Source: an uncultured Brevundimonas sp. | GTDB lineage: Bacteria; Pseudomonadota; Alphaproteobacteria; Caulobacterales; Caulobacteraceae | DNA length: 28,948 nt | Assembly: GCA_946885435.1 (NCBI GenBank) | Contig: CAMPGL010000007.1 | Location: forward strand, 1 to 28,948 | Reading direction: 5' to 3' | In this document: one piece after another, positions 17,053 through 24,367 of the stretch | How positions within the stretch are numbered: the stretch's first letter is position 1 | Layout of the letters: each line of letters opens with the position of its first letter | Made by a program: the position numbers and the translations under genes | The notes under the pieces: generated by a model | The model's input: only the letters and a program-made list of their open reading frames with translations | The model's database searches: none | What the model was told of the DNA's origin: nothing

Positions 17053-17070
17053 CTACGGAATTTCCCTCAG
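17053..17070. promoter_or_regulatory. FixJ-box-like sequence between fixK and nnrR
   Basis: CTACGGAATTTCCCTCAG resembles described FixJ sites (TACGTA-TTTCCC type). It lies 71-88 bases upstream of the fixK start and about 59 upstream of the nnrR start, so it could serve either gene. The match is by eye from memory of the consensus and needs a matrix search. Confidence 0.35.
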
Positions 17071-17128
17071 TGGCGTCGGGCCGCAGGGCCGACGAGAAAC
17101 GGGCTCATTATCAGGATGGGACCCCCAC

Positions 17129-17818
17129 ATGCCGCTGTCCGACCCCGGCCTGCTGCGCCGGGCCGAGATGTTCGAGGGCCTGGCCGACGCGCAGCTGCTC
17201 GATGTCGCGGCCGCCGGCATGGTGCGCCGGCTTCCAGCGGGGGAGCGCATCTTCGCCCAGGGCGACCCCGGACTGAGCTGCCACAGCCTGCTGTCGGGCC
17301 GCATCAAGATCCTGCAGACCCTGCCCGACGGCTCGCAGTCGGTGCTGAGATTCATCGGCCCCGGCGAAATGTACGGCACCGTCGCCGCCCTGATGGACCA
17401 GCCCTTTCCGGCCGACGCCCTGGCGGTGACCGAGTCGGTCGAGATCCGCTGGACGGTCTCGGCCTTCCGCGACCTGATGCGCCGCCATCCTGAGATCGGG
17501 GTGCGGTCGACCGCCTCGGCGGGCCAGCGGCTCTTCGATCTGCAGAGCAGGGTCGGGGCGCTGTCCACCGAGCGGGTCGAGCAGCGGATCGCCAAGGCGA
17601 TCCTGCGCCTGGCGCGCCAGGCGGGCCGGCAGGTGGCCGGCGGGGTCGAGATCGACTTTCCGATCACGCGCCAGGACCTCGCCGAGATGACCGGCTCCAC
17701 CCTCCATACCGTCAGCCGGACCCTGGCGGGCTGGGACCAGGCGGGCGTCACCGCGAGCCGCCGGCGCGGAGTGACGGTGCGCGACATGGCCGAACTGGCG
17801 CGGCTGGCTCAGGACTGA
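17129..17818 (+). CDS. nnrR: NnrR/Dnr-like Crp/Fnr regulator of denitrification genes
   Basis: A 229-residue Crp/Fnr regulator. It has the effector barrel (GERIFAQGDPGLSCHSLLSG, then FIGPGEMYGTVAALMD), a dimer helix and a DNA-binding helix ITRQDLAEMTGSTLHTVSRTLAGWDQAG, close to the NnrR pattern. No iron-sulfur cysteine set is present; NnrR/Dnr proteins respond to NO, probably through heme. The ATG at 17129 with GGATGGGA upstream fits the family start; the frame runs 40 codons further upstream without support. It diverges from fixK and is followed by a strong terminator. The NnrR-type boxes at norB, nirK, pseudoazurin and nrdJ make it the likely direct regulator of the island. Confidence 0.8.
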   Translation: MPLSDPGLLRRAEMFEGLADAQLLDVAAAGMVRRLPAGERIFAQGDPGLSCHSLLSGRIKILQTLPDGSQSVLRFIGPGEMYGTVAALMDQPFPADALAVTESVEIRWTVSAFRDLMRRHPEIGVRSTASAGQRLFDLQSRVGALSTERVEQRIAKAILRLARQAGRQVAGGVEIDFPITRQDLAEMTGSTLHTVSRTLAGWDQAGVTASRRRGVTVRDMAELARLAQD

Positions 17819-17827
17819 CACGCGAAA

Positions 17828-17855
17828 GGGCCCGGGAGGCTGTCCTCCCGGGCCC
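17828..17855. terminator. Bidirectional terminator hairpin between nnrR and pseudoazurin
   Basis: GGGCCCGGGAGG and CCTCCCGGGCCC form a perfect 12-bp stem around a CTGT loop between two convergent genes. T-rich tails are weak on both sides, but stem strength and position support termination in both directions. Confidence 0.75.
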
Positions 17856-17879
17856 TCCGCCCCTTGGCCGTCAGTGGGT

Positions 17880-18326
17880 TCAGAGTCGGCCAAACATCGT
17901 CGCGAAGCGGCTGCGGGCGAGGCCCGGCGCCCGACCTGCGGCGGCCTGGGCCGCGGCCAGGTTCGGCCCGCCGTCACCGACCACCACCAGACCGACCATG
18001 CCCATGCCGTAGTGCGGCGCACATTTGACGCCGTAGACGCCCGGCGCGGTGACCCGCAGGACATACTCGCGGCCCATCGCGCCGCGCGTCACCGCGACCC
18101 CGGCGGGCAGCATGCCGGCGATGGTCTCGGCGTTGTGCCCGGGGTTCGTCGGCACATAGCGGATGGTGTCGCCCACCCGCGCCCGGACCAGCGCCGGGAC
18201 GAAGACCATGTTTCCGCCTTCGCCGCGGTTCAGCATCTGAACGACGTGCTCGGCGGCCACGGCCTGGCCAGCGACGGCGAGCGCCGCGCCGGCGGCCGCC
18301 AGGGTGAGGAAGGTGCGTCTGAGCAT
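17880..18326 (-). CDS. Pseudoazurin, periplasmic type-1 copper protein
   Basis: A 148-residue blue copper protein that carries electrons in the periplasm, in denitrifiers mainly to NirK. A signal peptide covers residues 1-25 (MLRRTFLTLAAAGAALAVAG then QAVAA). Copper ligands fit pseudoazurin: His64 in NPGHNAET, then Cys102, His105 and Met110 in CAPHYGMGM. The NMVFVPALVRARVGDTIRYV strand pattern is typical. The C-terminal helix region continues with an Ala-rich tail that is a little longer than usual. A promoter with an NnrR-type box lies upstream and a terminator downstream, so it is probably its own unit, co-regulated with nirK. Confidence 0.92.
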   Translation of the reverse strand: MLRRTFLTLAAAGAALAVAGQAVAAEHVVQMLNRGEGGNMVFVPALVRARVGDTIRYVPTNPGHNAETIAGMLPAGVAVTRGAMGREYVLRVTAPGVYGVKCAPHYGMGMVGLVVVGDGGPNLAAAQAAAGRAPGLARSRFATMFGRL

Positions 18327-18377
18327 TGTCCTACTGCCTTGATGAAGTGCGGCGCGGCCCTTGCCGCGTCATGGCTT

Positions 18378-18419
18378 CTTCTAGGCGTGGGCCCAGGACC
18401 CGACCTTGTTCGGGGACAA
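18378..18419 (-). promoter_or_regulatory. Predicted NnrR-dependent promoter of the pseudoazurin gene
   Basis: On the minus strand TTGTC-CCCG-AACAA (18419-18406) keeps the TTG-N8-CAA form; after 22 bases comes TAGAAG (18383-18378) as a -10. That places the box at -41.5, the classic activator position. The start codon is 52 bases further on. Confidence 0.6.
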
Positions 18420-18421
18420 CT

Positions 18422-18997
18422 TCAGGTCTCCGTACGATTGCGGAGAAGCGGCGCGTACAGGCGCGCCTCCTCGATCGCCATACGCCCTTCGAGTTCGAAG
18501 GCGGCCTTGGTGAGAAGAACGTAGGTCAGCCTCCAGGTCGTGCAGGCGCCGGCAGGGGCCTCGAAGTTCGCGGTCAGGCTCCGGACAGCCTCGAGCCGGC
18601 GCCGTATGCAGCGGTGTTCGGCCGCCATGCGGGCGGCCAGCCGCCGGCCCGTGGCCGCGACGTCGGTCGCCGCCGCATAGGCCGCATCCTCGCGCGCGTC
18701 GTGCATCTCGAGGGTGTCCGCGAGATCCTCGAGTTCATCGACAAGCCCATGCGGCCAGCGATCATCCCGCCGGTGCGCATCATCGGCGGTGCGGGCGAGC
18801 GCCAGGGCGTCGCGGACCAGCCGCCGCAGAGGGCCCGCCTCCCGGCGAAGACGCGCGATCAGGCCCGAGAGCGTCTCGGCCGGAGCGGTTTCGTCGGTCA
18901 TCAGGCCGCTCAGACCCGTGTGCAGAGCCTCGCGATCGACCGTGTCGCAGCTCGCGACGCCCCAGCGGGCGAGCGCCTCATTTCGGGCAGGCATCAT
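18422..18997 (-). CDS. Hemerythrin-like protein, possibly NO/Fe-S repair related
   Basis: A 191-residue all-helical protein. The helix pattern and the segments LRREAGPLRRLVRDALALA, LEMHDAREDAAYAAATD, MAAEHRCIRRRLEAVRSL and MAIEEARLYAPLL resemble the hemerythrin/RIC (YtfE/ScdA) fold, which binds two irons and repairs NO-damaged Fe-S clusters. Several canonical His positions are replaced (for example Arg for His before MAIEEARLY), so iron binding is uncertain. The N-terminal stretch EALARWGVASCDTVDREAL recalls the ScdA N-domain but lacks the CCGG motif. It is divergent from nrdJ and shares the NnrR-type box with it. The two consecutive ATG codons at 18997 and 18994 are both possible starts. Confidence 0.6.
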   Translation of the reverse strand: MMPARNEALARWGVASCDTVDREALHTGLSGLMTDETAPAETLSGLIARLRREAGPLRRLVRDALALARTADDAHRRDDRWPHGLVDELEDLADTLEMHDAREDAAYAAATDVAATGRRLAARMAAEHRCIRRRLEAVRSLTANFEAPAGACTTWRLTYVLLTKAAFELEGRMAIEEARLYAPLLRNRTET

Positions 18998-19030
18998 CGC
19001 GGTCTCGTCTGACGTGGAAAGGGTCTCGTC

Positions 19031-19071
19031 AGCCTAGGAGGCGTCGGCGACCTGACATTGCGCCCGCGCAA
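19031..19071. promoter_or_regulatory. Shared NnrR-type box of the divergent hemerythrin-like gene and nrdJ
   Basis: TTGCG-CCCG-CGCAA at 19058-19071 is a palindrome, identical (reverse orientation) to the norB box. For the minus-strand gene, TAGGCT (19036-19031) lies 21 bases past the box as a -10 candidate. For nrdJ the box is 51-64 bases before the ATG; no good -10 is seen on that side. Confidence 0.7.
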
Positions 19072-19121
19072 ACTGCGCCTGCGGGGAATCGGCGAGCCTC
19101 CTCGGCCCGAAGGAGGAAGAC

Positions 19122-21359
19122 ATGGCGTTCGACAATCCCCTCGCCGCCGAAATCTGGCGCGGCAAGTACAGCTTCAACCCGCCCGGGGGCGGCGGTGACG
19201 AAACGGTGGAGCAGACGTGGGCCCGGGTCGCCGCCGCCGTCGCCGAGGCCGAGGCGCCCAAGCTCAGGCGACAGTGGCGCGACCGCTTCGAGGGCGCGCT
19301 CGGCGACTTCCAGTTCCTGCCGGCGGGACGGATCCTGGCCGGCGCGGGGACCGGCCGGTCGGTGACCCTGTTCAACTGCTTCGTCATGGGGACCGTGCCG
19401 GACGACCTGCCTGGCATCTTCGAAGCCGTACGCGAAGCGGCGGTGACCATGCAGCAGGGCGGCGGCGTCGGCATGGACTTCTCGACCATCCGGCCGTCCG
19501 GCGCGCCGGTCATGGGGGTGGGGGCCGACGCCTCGGGTCCGCTCAGCTTCATGGACGTCTGGGACGCCATGTGCCGGACCATCCTGTCCGCCGGACAGAG
19601 GCGCGGGGCGATGATGGGCTGCCTGCGCATCGATCACCCGGACATCGAGGCCTTCATCGACGCCAAGCGGGATCCGGCGCGCCTGCGAAACTTCAACGTT
19701 TCGGTGCTGGTCACCGACGGGTTCATGGAGGCGCTGAAGGCGGGCGCCGACTGGCCGCTGGTCTTCGGCGGCCAGGTCTTCAGGACCGTGCGCGCACGCG
19801 ACCTATGGGAGCGGCTGATGCGCGCAACCTACGATGTCGCCGAGCCGGGGGTGATCTTCGTGGATCGGGTGAACGCCTGGAACAACCTGGCCCATTGCGA
19901 GACCATCTCGGCCAGCAACCCCTGCGGCGAGCAGATGCTGCCGCCCTATGGCGCCTGTCTCCTGGGCTCGATCAACCTGGCGCGCCTGGTCCCCCACCCC
20001 TTCGCGCCGGACGCCATGCTTGACGAGGAGCGGCTGGCCGAGCTGACGCGTACGGCGGTGCGGTTCCTCGACAACGTCGTCGACGTGTCGCGCTTCCCGC
20101 TGGAAGCTCAGGAGGCCGAGGCCAAGGCCAAGCGCCGCATAGGCCTGGGCGTCACGGGCCTCGCCGACGCGCTCGTCTTCTGCGGCGCCCGCTACGGAGA
20201 GGGCGAGGCCGTGCGCCTGAGCGAGCGCTGGCTGGCGGTCATCAAGCGCGAAGCCTATCGGGCCTCGGCAGAACTCGCGGCCGAGAAGGGCGCCTTCCCG
20301 CACTGGGATCCGGCCATGCTGGACACGCCCAATCTGAAGAGCCTCGACGAGGAGACGCGCGCGCTGATCGCGCGTCATGGCCTGCGCAACGGCTGCCTGA
20401 CCTCGATCGCCCCGACCGGGACGACCTCCCTGCTGGCGGGCAATGTGTCATCGGGGATCGAGCCGGTGTTCGCCTACGCCTACACCCGCAAGGTTCTTCA
20501 ACCGGACGGGTCGAGGCGCGAGGAGGCGGTCGAGGACTACGCCCTGACCGTCTGGAAGCGACTCCACGGCGACGAACCGCCGCCCGACCACGCCTTCGTC
20601 ACCGCCCAGACCCTGACTCCGGACCATCACCTGCGCATGCAGGCGGCGGCCCAGGCGCTGATCGACAGCTCGATCTCCAAGACGGTGAACTGTCCCGAAG
20701 ACATCGCCTTCGAGGCCTTCGCCGACGTCTACGTCCGGGGCTGGGAGATGGGCTGCAAGGGCCTGACCACCTATCGCCCGAACGCCGTGACGGGCTCGGT
20801 GCTGTCCGCCGACCCGCCCAAGGCCGACGAGCCCACTTCGGAGCCGGCGGCGGCCCACCGGCTGGAACCCCGGCCGGAGGCCCTGACCGGCCAGACCTAC
20901 AAGATCAAATGGCCCGACAGCCCTCACGCCGTCTACGTCACGATCAACGACGTGGAAGGACATGACGGCGTCCGACCGTTCGAGATCTTCGTCAACTCCA
21001 AGAACATGGAGCACTACGCCTGGACGCTGGGCCTGACGCGGATGATCTCTGCGGTGTTCCGGCGCGGCGGCGATGTCTCCTTCGTGGCGGAGGAGCTGAA
21101 GGCGGTGTTCGATCCGCGCGGCGGCGGCTGGCTGAATGGGCGCTATGTCCCGTCGCTGCTCGCGGCCATCGGCGGAGTTATCGAACGCCACCTGGCCCAG
21201 GGGGACGGAACGACGGCGCTCGAACCGCGGGGCGCGGCCTCGGGCTTGGACGCTAGCGCTCGGCCAGGTCCTTGCTGCCCCCGCTGCGGCGCGCCGGGCC
21301 TGGTGCGCAAGGAGGGCTGCGACACCTGCTTTCAGTGCGGCCACTCCAAGTGCGGCTGA
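19122..21359 (+). CDS. nrdJ: Adenosylcobalamin-dependent (class II) ribonucleotide reductase
   Basis: A 745-residue class II reductase that makes deoxyribonucleotides with vitamin B12 and no oxygen. Cys86 (LFNCFVMG) is a redox cysteine, and the loop ASNPCGEQMLPPYGACLLGSINL holds the radical cysteine Cys268 and catalytic Glu270. TGLADALVF and TSIAPTGTTSLLAG follow in the usual order, and KTVNCPEDIAFE is the partner-cysteine region. The C-terminal tail is a CxxC-type cluster (CCPRCG, CDTCFQCGHSKCG), which acts in re-reduction and metal binding. Length is normal for the short NrdJ class. GGAGG precedes the ATG. An NnrR-type box upstream suggests induction under denitrifying conditions. Confidence 0.95.
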   Translation: MAFDNPLAAEIWRGKYSFNPPGGGGDETVEQTWARVAAAVAEAEAPKLRRQWRDRFEGALGDFQFLPAGRILAGAGTGRSVTLFNCFVMGTVPDDLPGIFEAVREAAVTMQQGGGVGMDFSTIRPSGAPVMGVGADASGPLSFMDVWDAMCRTILSAGQRRGAMMGCLRIDHPDIEAFIDAKRDPARLRNFNVSVLVTDGFMEALKAGADWPLVFGGQVFRTVRARDLWERLMRATYDVAEPGVIFVDRVNAWNNLAHCETISASNPCGEQMLPPYGACLLGSINLARLVPHPFAPDAMLDEERLAELTRTAVRFLDNVVDVSRFPLEAQEAEAKAKRRIGLGVTGLADALVFCGARYGEGEAVRLSERWLAVIKREAYRASAELAAEKGAFPHWDPAMLDTPNLKSLDEETRALIARHGLRNGCLTSIAPTGTTSLLAGNVSSGIEPVFAYAYTRKVLQPDGSRREEAVEDYALTVWKRLHGDEPPPDHAFVTAQTLTPDHHLRMQAAAQALIDSSISKTVNCPEDIAFEAFADVYVRGWEMGCKGLTTYRPNAVTGSVLSADPPKADEPTSEPAAAHRLEPRPEALTGQTYKIKWPDSPHAVYVTINDVEGHDGVRPFEIFVNSKNMEHYAWTLGLTRMISAVFRRGGDVSFVAEELKAVFDPRGGGWLNGRYVPSLLAAIGGVIERHLAQGDGTTALEPRGAASGLDASARPGPCCPRCGAPGLVRKEGCDTCFQCGHSKCG

Positions 21360-21363
21360 GGCG

Positions 21364-22557
21364 TCAGTAGCGGTACTCCAGGGTCAGCCAGAATTTGCTG
21401 GCGTCTGCGTACTCGGGCCGCTCGCTCTCGAAGCGGGCGGCCTTGGCCTCCAGCGACCAATGGGGGCCGAGCGCCACCGAGGCCGAGGCGTCGAACTCAC
21501 GTCCCACCTCGAACTCTCTCTGGGCGTCGCGGAAGGCGTGGGCCTCGAACGCCAGGCGCAGGGGCCGACCGACGGCGGCCTCCGGGAGGGCGCCCCGGAC
21601 CTGAATGAAATCATCCGCAAGGCCGTAGGCCGGCGTCGCACCGATGACGTCCGACCAGCCCAGATAGGCGTGGTTCGAACCGAGCGGCGTCTGGAACGCG
21701 GCGACGCCGTCGCCCTCCAACCATTCCCGGCCGAATTGCACTGACCAGCTCGAGGTGTGCAGGCCGACGCCGGCTCGGGCGTAGTCGACGGTGAAATCGG
21801 CTGGATTGGCGCCGAAGTCATCCTGGCGGCCGTAGTCGAACCGCCAGGTGACGGACAGGCTGTCGCCGACGGGCCGTTCGCCCTGCAGGCCGATCACCCA
21901 GGTTCGCAGGGACTGGTTGGGCTGGGCCGCAAAATCACTGGTGAGGTAGAGCGCCGACAGCCGCCCGGCCATCGTGTCCGTTCCGGCCGCCACGGCCTGG
22001 ACCGCTCCGCTCCACACGCCCTGGGGATGGTCGCCGCCCGGGAAGCGGCGGACGTGCTCGGCGTGGACGAGCGTCAGATCGACGCCGGGGACTGCCGAGG
22101 TGGTCACACGCAGGGCGTCGAAGGTCTGCTCATTCTGTCGCCAGGCGCTGTTTCCAAGGAAGCGGCCGTCGTCAAGCACGATGCGCTGGCGTCCCACGAT
22201 GGCCTCGGTCGAGGCGGCCGGACGCCAGCTCAGCTGCGCGCGGTTCAGCTCCATGACCTCGCTGTCGCCGACGACCGGCCGCGAGGGATCAGGGCGCAGG
22301 GGCGCCGAGAAGCGATCGTCGAGCACGACCACGGCCTCGCCCTCGACCAGCGCCTGCAGACCCCAGCGCCGCTCGCTGCGCCAGCCGAGCCGGGGGCGGA
22401 CCGTCAGGGCGTGACCCGTCTGGAGGCCCTCCTGGGCGACGGTCTCGGAACGGGCGCGCAGCTCGAAGATGACGCGCGCGCCGTCATCGGCGGGATCGGC
22501 GCGCGCCAGGCCCGGCGCGGCGAGAGCCGCCGCCAGGAGAAGGGTTCGGAATGTCAT
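21364..22557 (-). CDS. Outer-membrane beta-barrel porin, alginate-export-like family
   Basis: A 397-residue outer-membrane protein. A signal peptide is clear (MTFRTLLLAAALAAPGLARA, residues 1-20). The body alternates polar and hydrophobic residues as in beta-strands and ends in an aromatic residue (LTLEYRY), the sorting signal of barrel proteins. GRQRIVLDDGRFLGNSAWRQ followed by NEQTFDALRV is the mark of the Alginate_exp family. Despite the name, members serve as general porins. It lies downstream of nirK behind a terminator and is convergent with nrdJ. Position suggests uptake of nitrite or another anion, but that is inference. Confidence 0.8.
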   Translation of the reverse strand: MTFRTLLLAAALAAPGLARADPADDGARVIFELRARSETVAQEGLQTGHALTVRPRLGWRSERRWGLQALVEGEAVVVLDDRFSAPLRPDPSRPVVGDSEVMELNRAQLSWRPAASTEAIVGRQRIVLDDGRFLGNSAWRQNEQTFDALRVTTSAVPGVDLTLVHAEHVRRFPGGDHPQGVWSGAVQAVAAGTDTMAGRLSALYLTSDFAAQPNQSLRTWVIGLQGERPVGDSLSVTWRFDYGRQDDFGANPADFTVDYARAGVGLHTSSWSVQFGREWLEGDGVAAFQTPLGSNHAYLGWSDVIGATPAYGLADDFIQVRGALPEAAVGRPLRLAFEAHAFRDAQREFEVGREFDASASVALGPHWSLEAKAARFESERPEYADASKFWLTLEYRY

Positions 22558-22569
22558 GTCCGTGTCCTG

Positions 22570-22602
22570 AAAAAAACGGCCGCCGGGGGCTCCGGCGGCC
22601 GT
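22570..22602 (-). terminator. Rho-independent terminator of nirK
   Basis: On the minus strand ACGGCCGCCGG / CCGGCGGCCGT (11-bp perfect stem, 5-base loop, bases 22602-22576) is followed by a run of seven Ts (22576-22570). It lies between nirK and the porin gene, only about 13 bases before the porin start. Confidence 0.9.
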
Positions 22603-22634
22603 CGAGTCTCACCGGCAGGAAGGGCGGTCCCGGC

Positions 22635-23654
22635 TCAGTGATCCATGTGCTCATGGGCGCGGTCGTCGCCGCGGAAGACGTCCGGGTCCTGCGGCCCGGT
22701 CACCTCGATGATGCCTGCGGCGCCGCGATCGACGCGGCTGAGCGCATGGTCGACCATGATGTAGCTGCCGGGGACTTCGAAGGTCAGGTCCACCACCGTG
22801 GCGCCGCCCGGGGGGACCAGCACGGTCTGCACGTCCTCGACCGGCGGGCTGACCAGCGAGCCGAGATTGTAGACGTTGTCGAAGATCTCGCCGATCACGT
22901 GGAAGCTGGAGGCCTTGTTCGGGCCACCGACGCCGAAGTAGATGCGGGCGGTGTCCCCGACCTCGACCTGGAGCGCGTTGTCGCCGGTCAGGGCCTTGAA
23001 GGCCCCGTTCATCACATAATAGGTCGGCTGCTCGTTCAGCAGGTTCTCGATGCTCTCGGTGAGCAGGCCGGGGGTGCTCATGGCCTCCTCGGTGTAGATC
23101 TCCCCCTGCATCACGTAGAACTCGTGGTCCACCGCCGGCAGGCCGCCTTCGGGCTCGACCAGGATCAGGCCGTACATGCCGTTGGCGATGTGCTGGGCCA
23201 CCATGGGCGTGGCGCAGTGGTAGACGTAGAGGCCCGGCGCCAGGGCCCGGAAGGTGAAGCTGCGGTGCTCGCCTGGGTTGGCGTTGGTCGCCGCCGCCCC
23301 GCCGCCCGGCCCCGTGACCGCGTGGAAGTCGACGTTGTGCATCATCATGCTGTCGTCGGCGTTGTGGAGGTTCACCTCGACGGTGTCGCCGACACGTACC
23401 CGGATGAAGGGTCCCGGGACCCGGTCGTTATAGGTCCAGTAGGTGTAGGACGTCCCGTCCTCGAGCTGGCCGATGACCTCGGTGGTTTCCAGATTTACGA
23501 CGTGATGGCGCGGCCCGGAGGCGGCCAGCGGCGCGGGCAGGTCGTCGCCGCGACGGATGATGTCCACTTCGCGCGGGGTCGGCGCCTCCTGGGCGACGGC
23601 GGCGCCGGCGATCGCCAGGGCGGCGACGCTGGTGAGAAGGGCGAGGAGTTTCAT
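22635..23654 (-). CDS. nirK: Copper nitrite reductase NirK, AniA-like (class II)
   Basis: Periplasmic enzyme of 339 residues that reduces nitrite to NO. A signal peptide covers about residues 1-22. Type-1 copper ligands are His106, Cys147, His155 and Met160; type-2 ligands are His111, His146 and His303; catalytic Asp109 (HNVDFH) and His252 (SSFHVIGEIFD) are present. The spacing Cys147-His155 (eight residues, HCATPMVAQHIANGMYG) matches the shorter loop of AniA-like class II enzymes rather than class I. The C-terminus is His-rich (RAHEHMDH). GGAG lies before the ATG. Its promoter carries an NnrR-type box and its terminator is strong. Pseudoazurin encoded nearby is the probable donor. Confidence 0.95.
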   Translation of the reverse strand: MKLLALLTSVAALAIAGAAVAQEAPTPREVDIIRRGDDLPAPLAASGPRHHVVNLETTEVIGQLEDGTSYTYWTYNDRVPGPFIRVRVGDTVEVNLHNADDSMMMHNVDFHAVTGPGGGAAATNANPGEHRSFTFRALAPGLYVYHCATPMVAQHIANGMYGLILVEPEGGLPAVDHEFYVMQGEIYTEEAMSTPGLLTESIENLLNEQPTYYVMNGAFKALTGDNALQVEVGDTARIYFGVGGPNKASSFHVIGEIFDNVYNLGSLVSPPVEDVQTVLVPPGGATVVDLTFEVPGSYIMVDHALSRVDRGAAGIIEVTGPQDPDVFRGDDRAHEHMDH

Positions 23655-23696
23655 CTTTCGATCTCCGGGGCGCTTCGATCGGCCCCCATGACCGCT

Positions 23697-23738
23697 GCTT
23701 TAGGAGCCTCGCCCACCCCGGACTTTGCGCCCCGACAA
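23697..23738 (-). promoter_or_regulatory. Predicted NnrR-dependent promoter of nirK
   Basis: On the minus strand TTGTC-GGGG-CGCAA (23738-23725) has one perfect half-site; exactly 22 bases later comes TAAAGC (23702-23697) as a -10. This puts the box at -41.5 and the start of transcription near 23690, giving a leader of about 36 bases. Confidence 0.65.
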
Positions 23739-23753
23739 CCTCGCCTCCGGGAC

Positions 23754-23763
23754 GCTACGTAGC
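23754..23763. promoter_or_regulatory. Palindrome GCTACGTAGC upstream of the nirK box
   Basis: A perfect 10-bp palindrome centred about -68 from the predicted nirK start, 15 bases beyond the NnrR-type box. It contains the TACGTA core also seen in FixJ-type sites and could be a second activator site. Confidence 0.3.
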
Positions 23764-23835
23764 CTGAGTTTTTCTAGCTTTAACAGCCGATTGTGGGGGT
23801 CCGGGTCATCCCCTAGGGGCTTGTCCGGAGGCGCG

Positions 23836-24234
23836 TCAGAGGCCGGAGAGCAGCCCGAGCGGATGGTGAGCCCGGGCGACCGTCACGATGAACAGGAAGA
23901 CCGTCAGCGCCGCGGCGTAAAAGCCCAGCCGCGTCCCCCGGCTCCGCCGGGCCGAAAACGCCATGGCTCCCAGGCCGATATAGACGACGAGCAACAGCAC
24001 CTTCACCGTCAGCCAGGCGTCGACGAAGGGATACTGCCGCACGATCGTCATCAGGATCAGCGCCGCGGTCAGCAGGACCGTGTCGATCGTCCAGGACAGG
24101 ATCCGGACGGGCAGGGCTTTCGGCCAGGCCGCCCCCAGCAGGTTGAACGCGCCGCCCCTCAGGGCGAACAGCACCCCGCTGGCGATCACCGCCCCGATAT
24201 GGGCGTGCCGGATCTGTAGGTAGAACTCTTCCAC
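23836..24234 (-). CDS. SirB-family inner-membrane protein
   Basis: A 132-residue membrane protein with four hydrophobic helices. The start EEFYLQIRHAHIGAVIASG, with the conserved Tyr and His, and the TVKVLLLVVYIGLGAMAF segment are typical of the SirB family (COG3094), whose biochemical role is unknown. It starts with GTG at 24234 without a clear ribosome site. It is upstream of nirK on the same strand but a 181-base promoter region separates them. In other genomes such proteins occur near respiratory genes. Confidence 0.7.
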   Translation of the reverse strand: MEEFYLQIRHAHIGAVIASGVLFALRGGAFNLLGAAWPKALPVRILSWTIDTVLLTAALILMTIVRQYPFVDAWLTVKVLLLVVYIGLGAMAFSARRSRGTRLGFYAAALTVFLFIVTVARAHHPLGLLSGL

Positions 24235-24367
24235 GACGCGCTACTATCGGGCCGTGCGCGGGCTCTTGCCAGCCCCTAGGACGGAAGAAGAACCTGCGAA
24301 GCGTCCGGGGAACTCAGCCCGCGAGGTCCCCCGGCGGGGGAGGCTACGAGTCATGAGGGAGGTCAGA

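Noticed and set aside
23810..23819. CCCCTAGGGG palindrome between sirB-like gene and nirK
   Set aside because: No T-run, no known regulator site of this form, and it lies far from the predicted nirK start; probably chance in GC-rich DNA.
24325..24341. TCCCCC-GGC-GGGGGA hairpin near the tRNA remnant as a terminator
   Set aside because: Short stem, three-base loop and no T-run on either strand.
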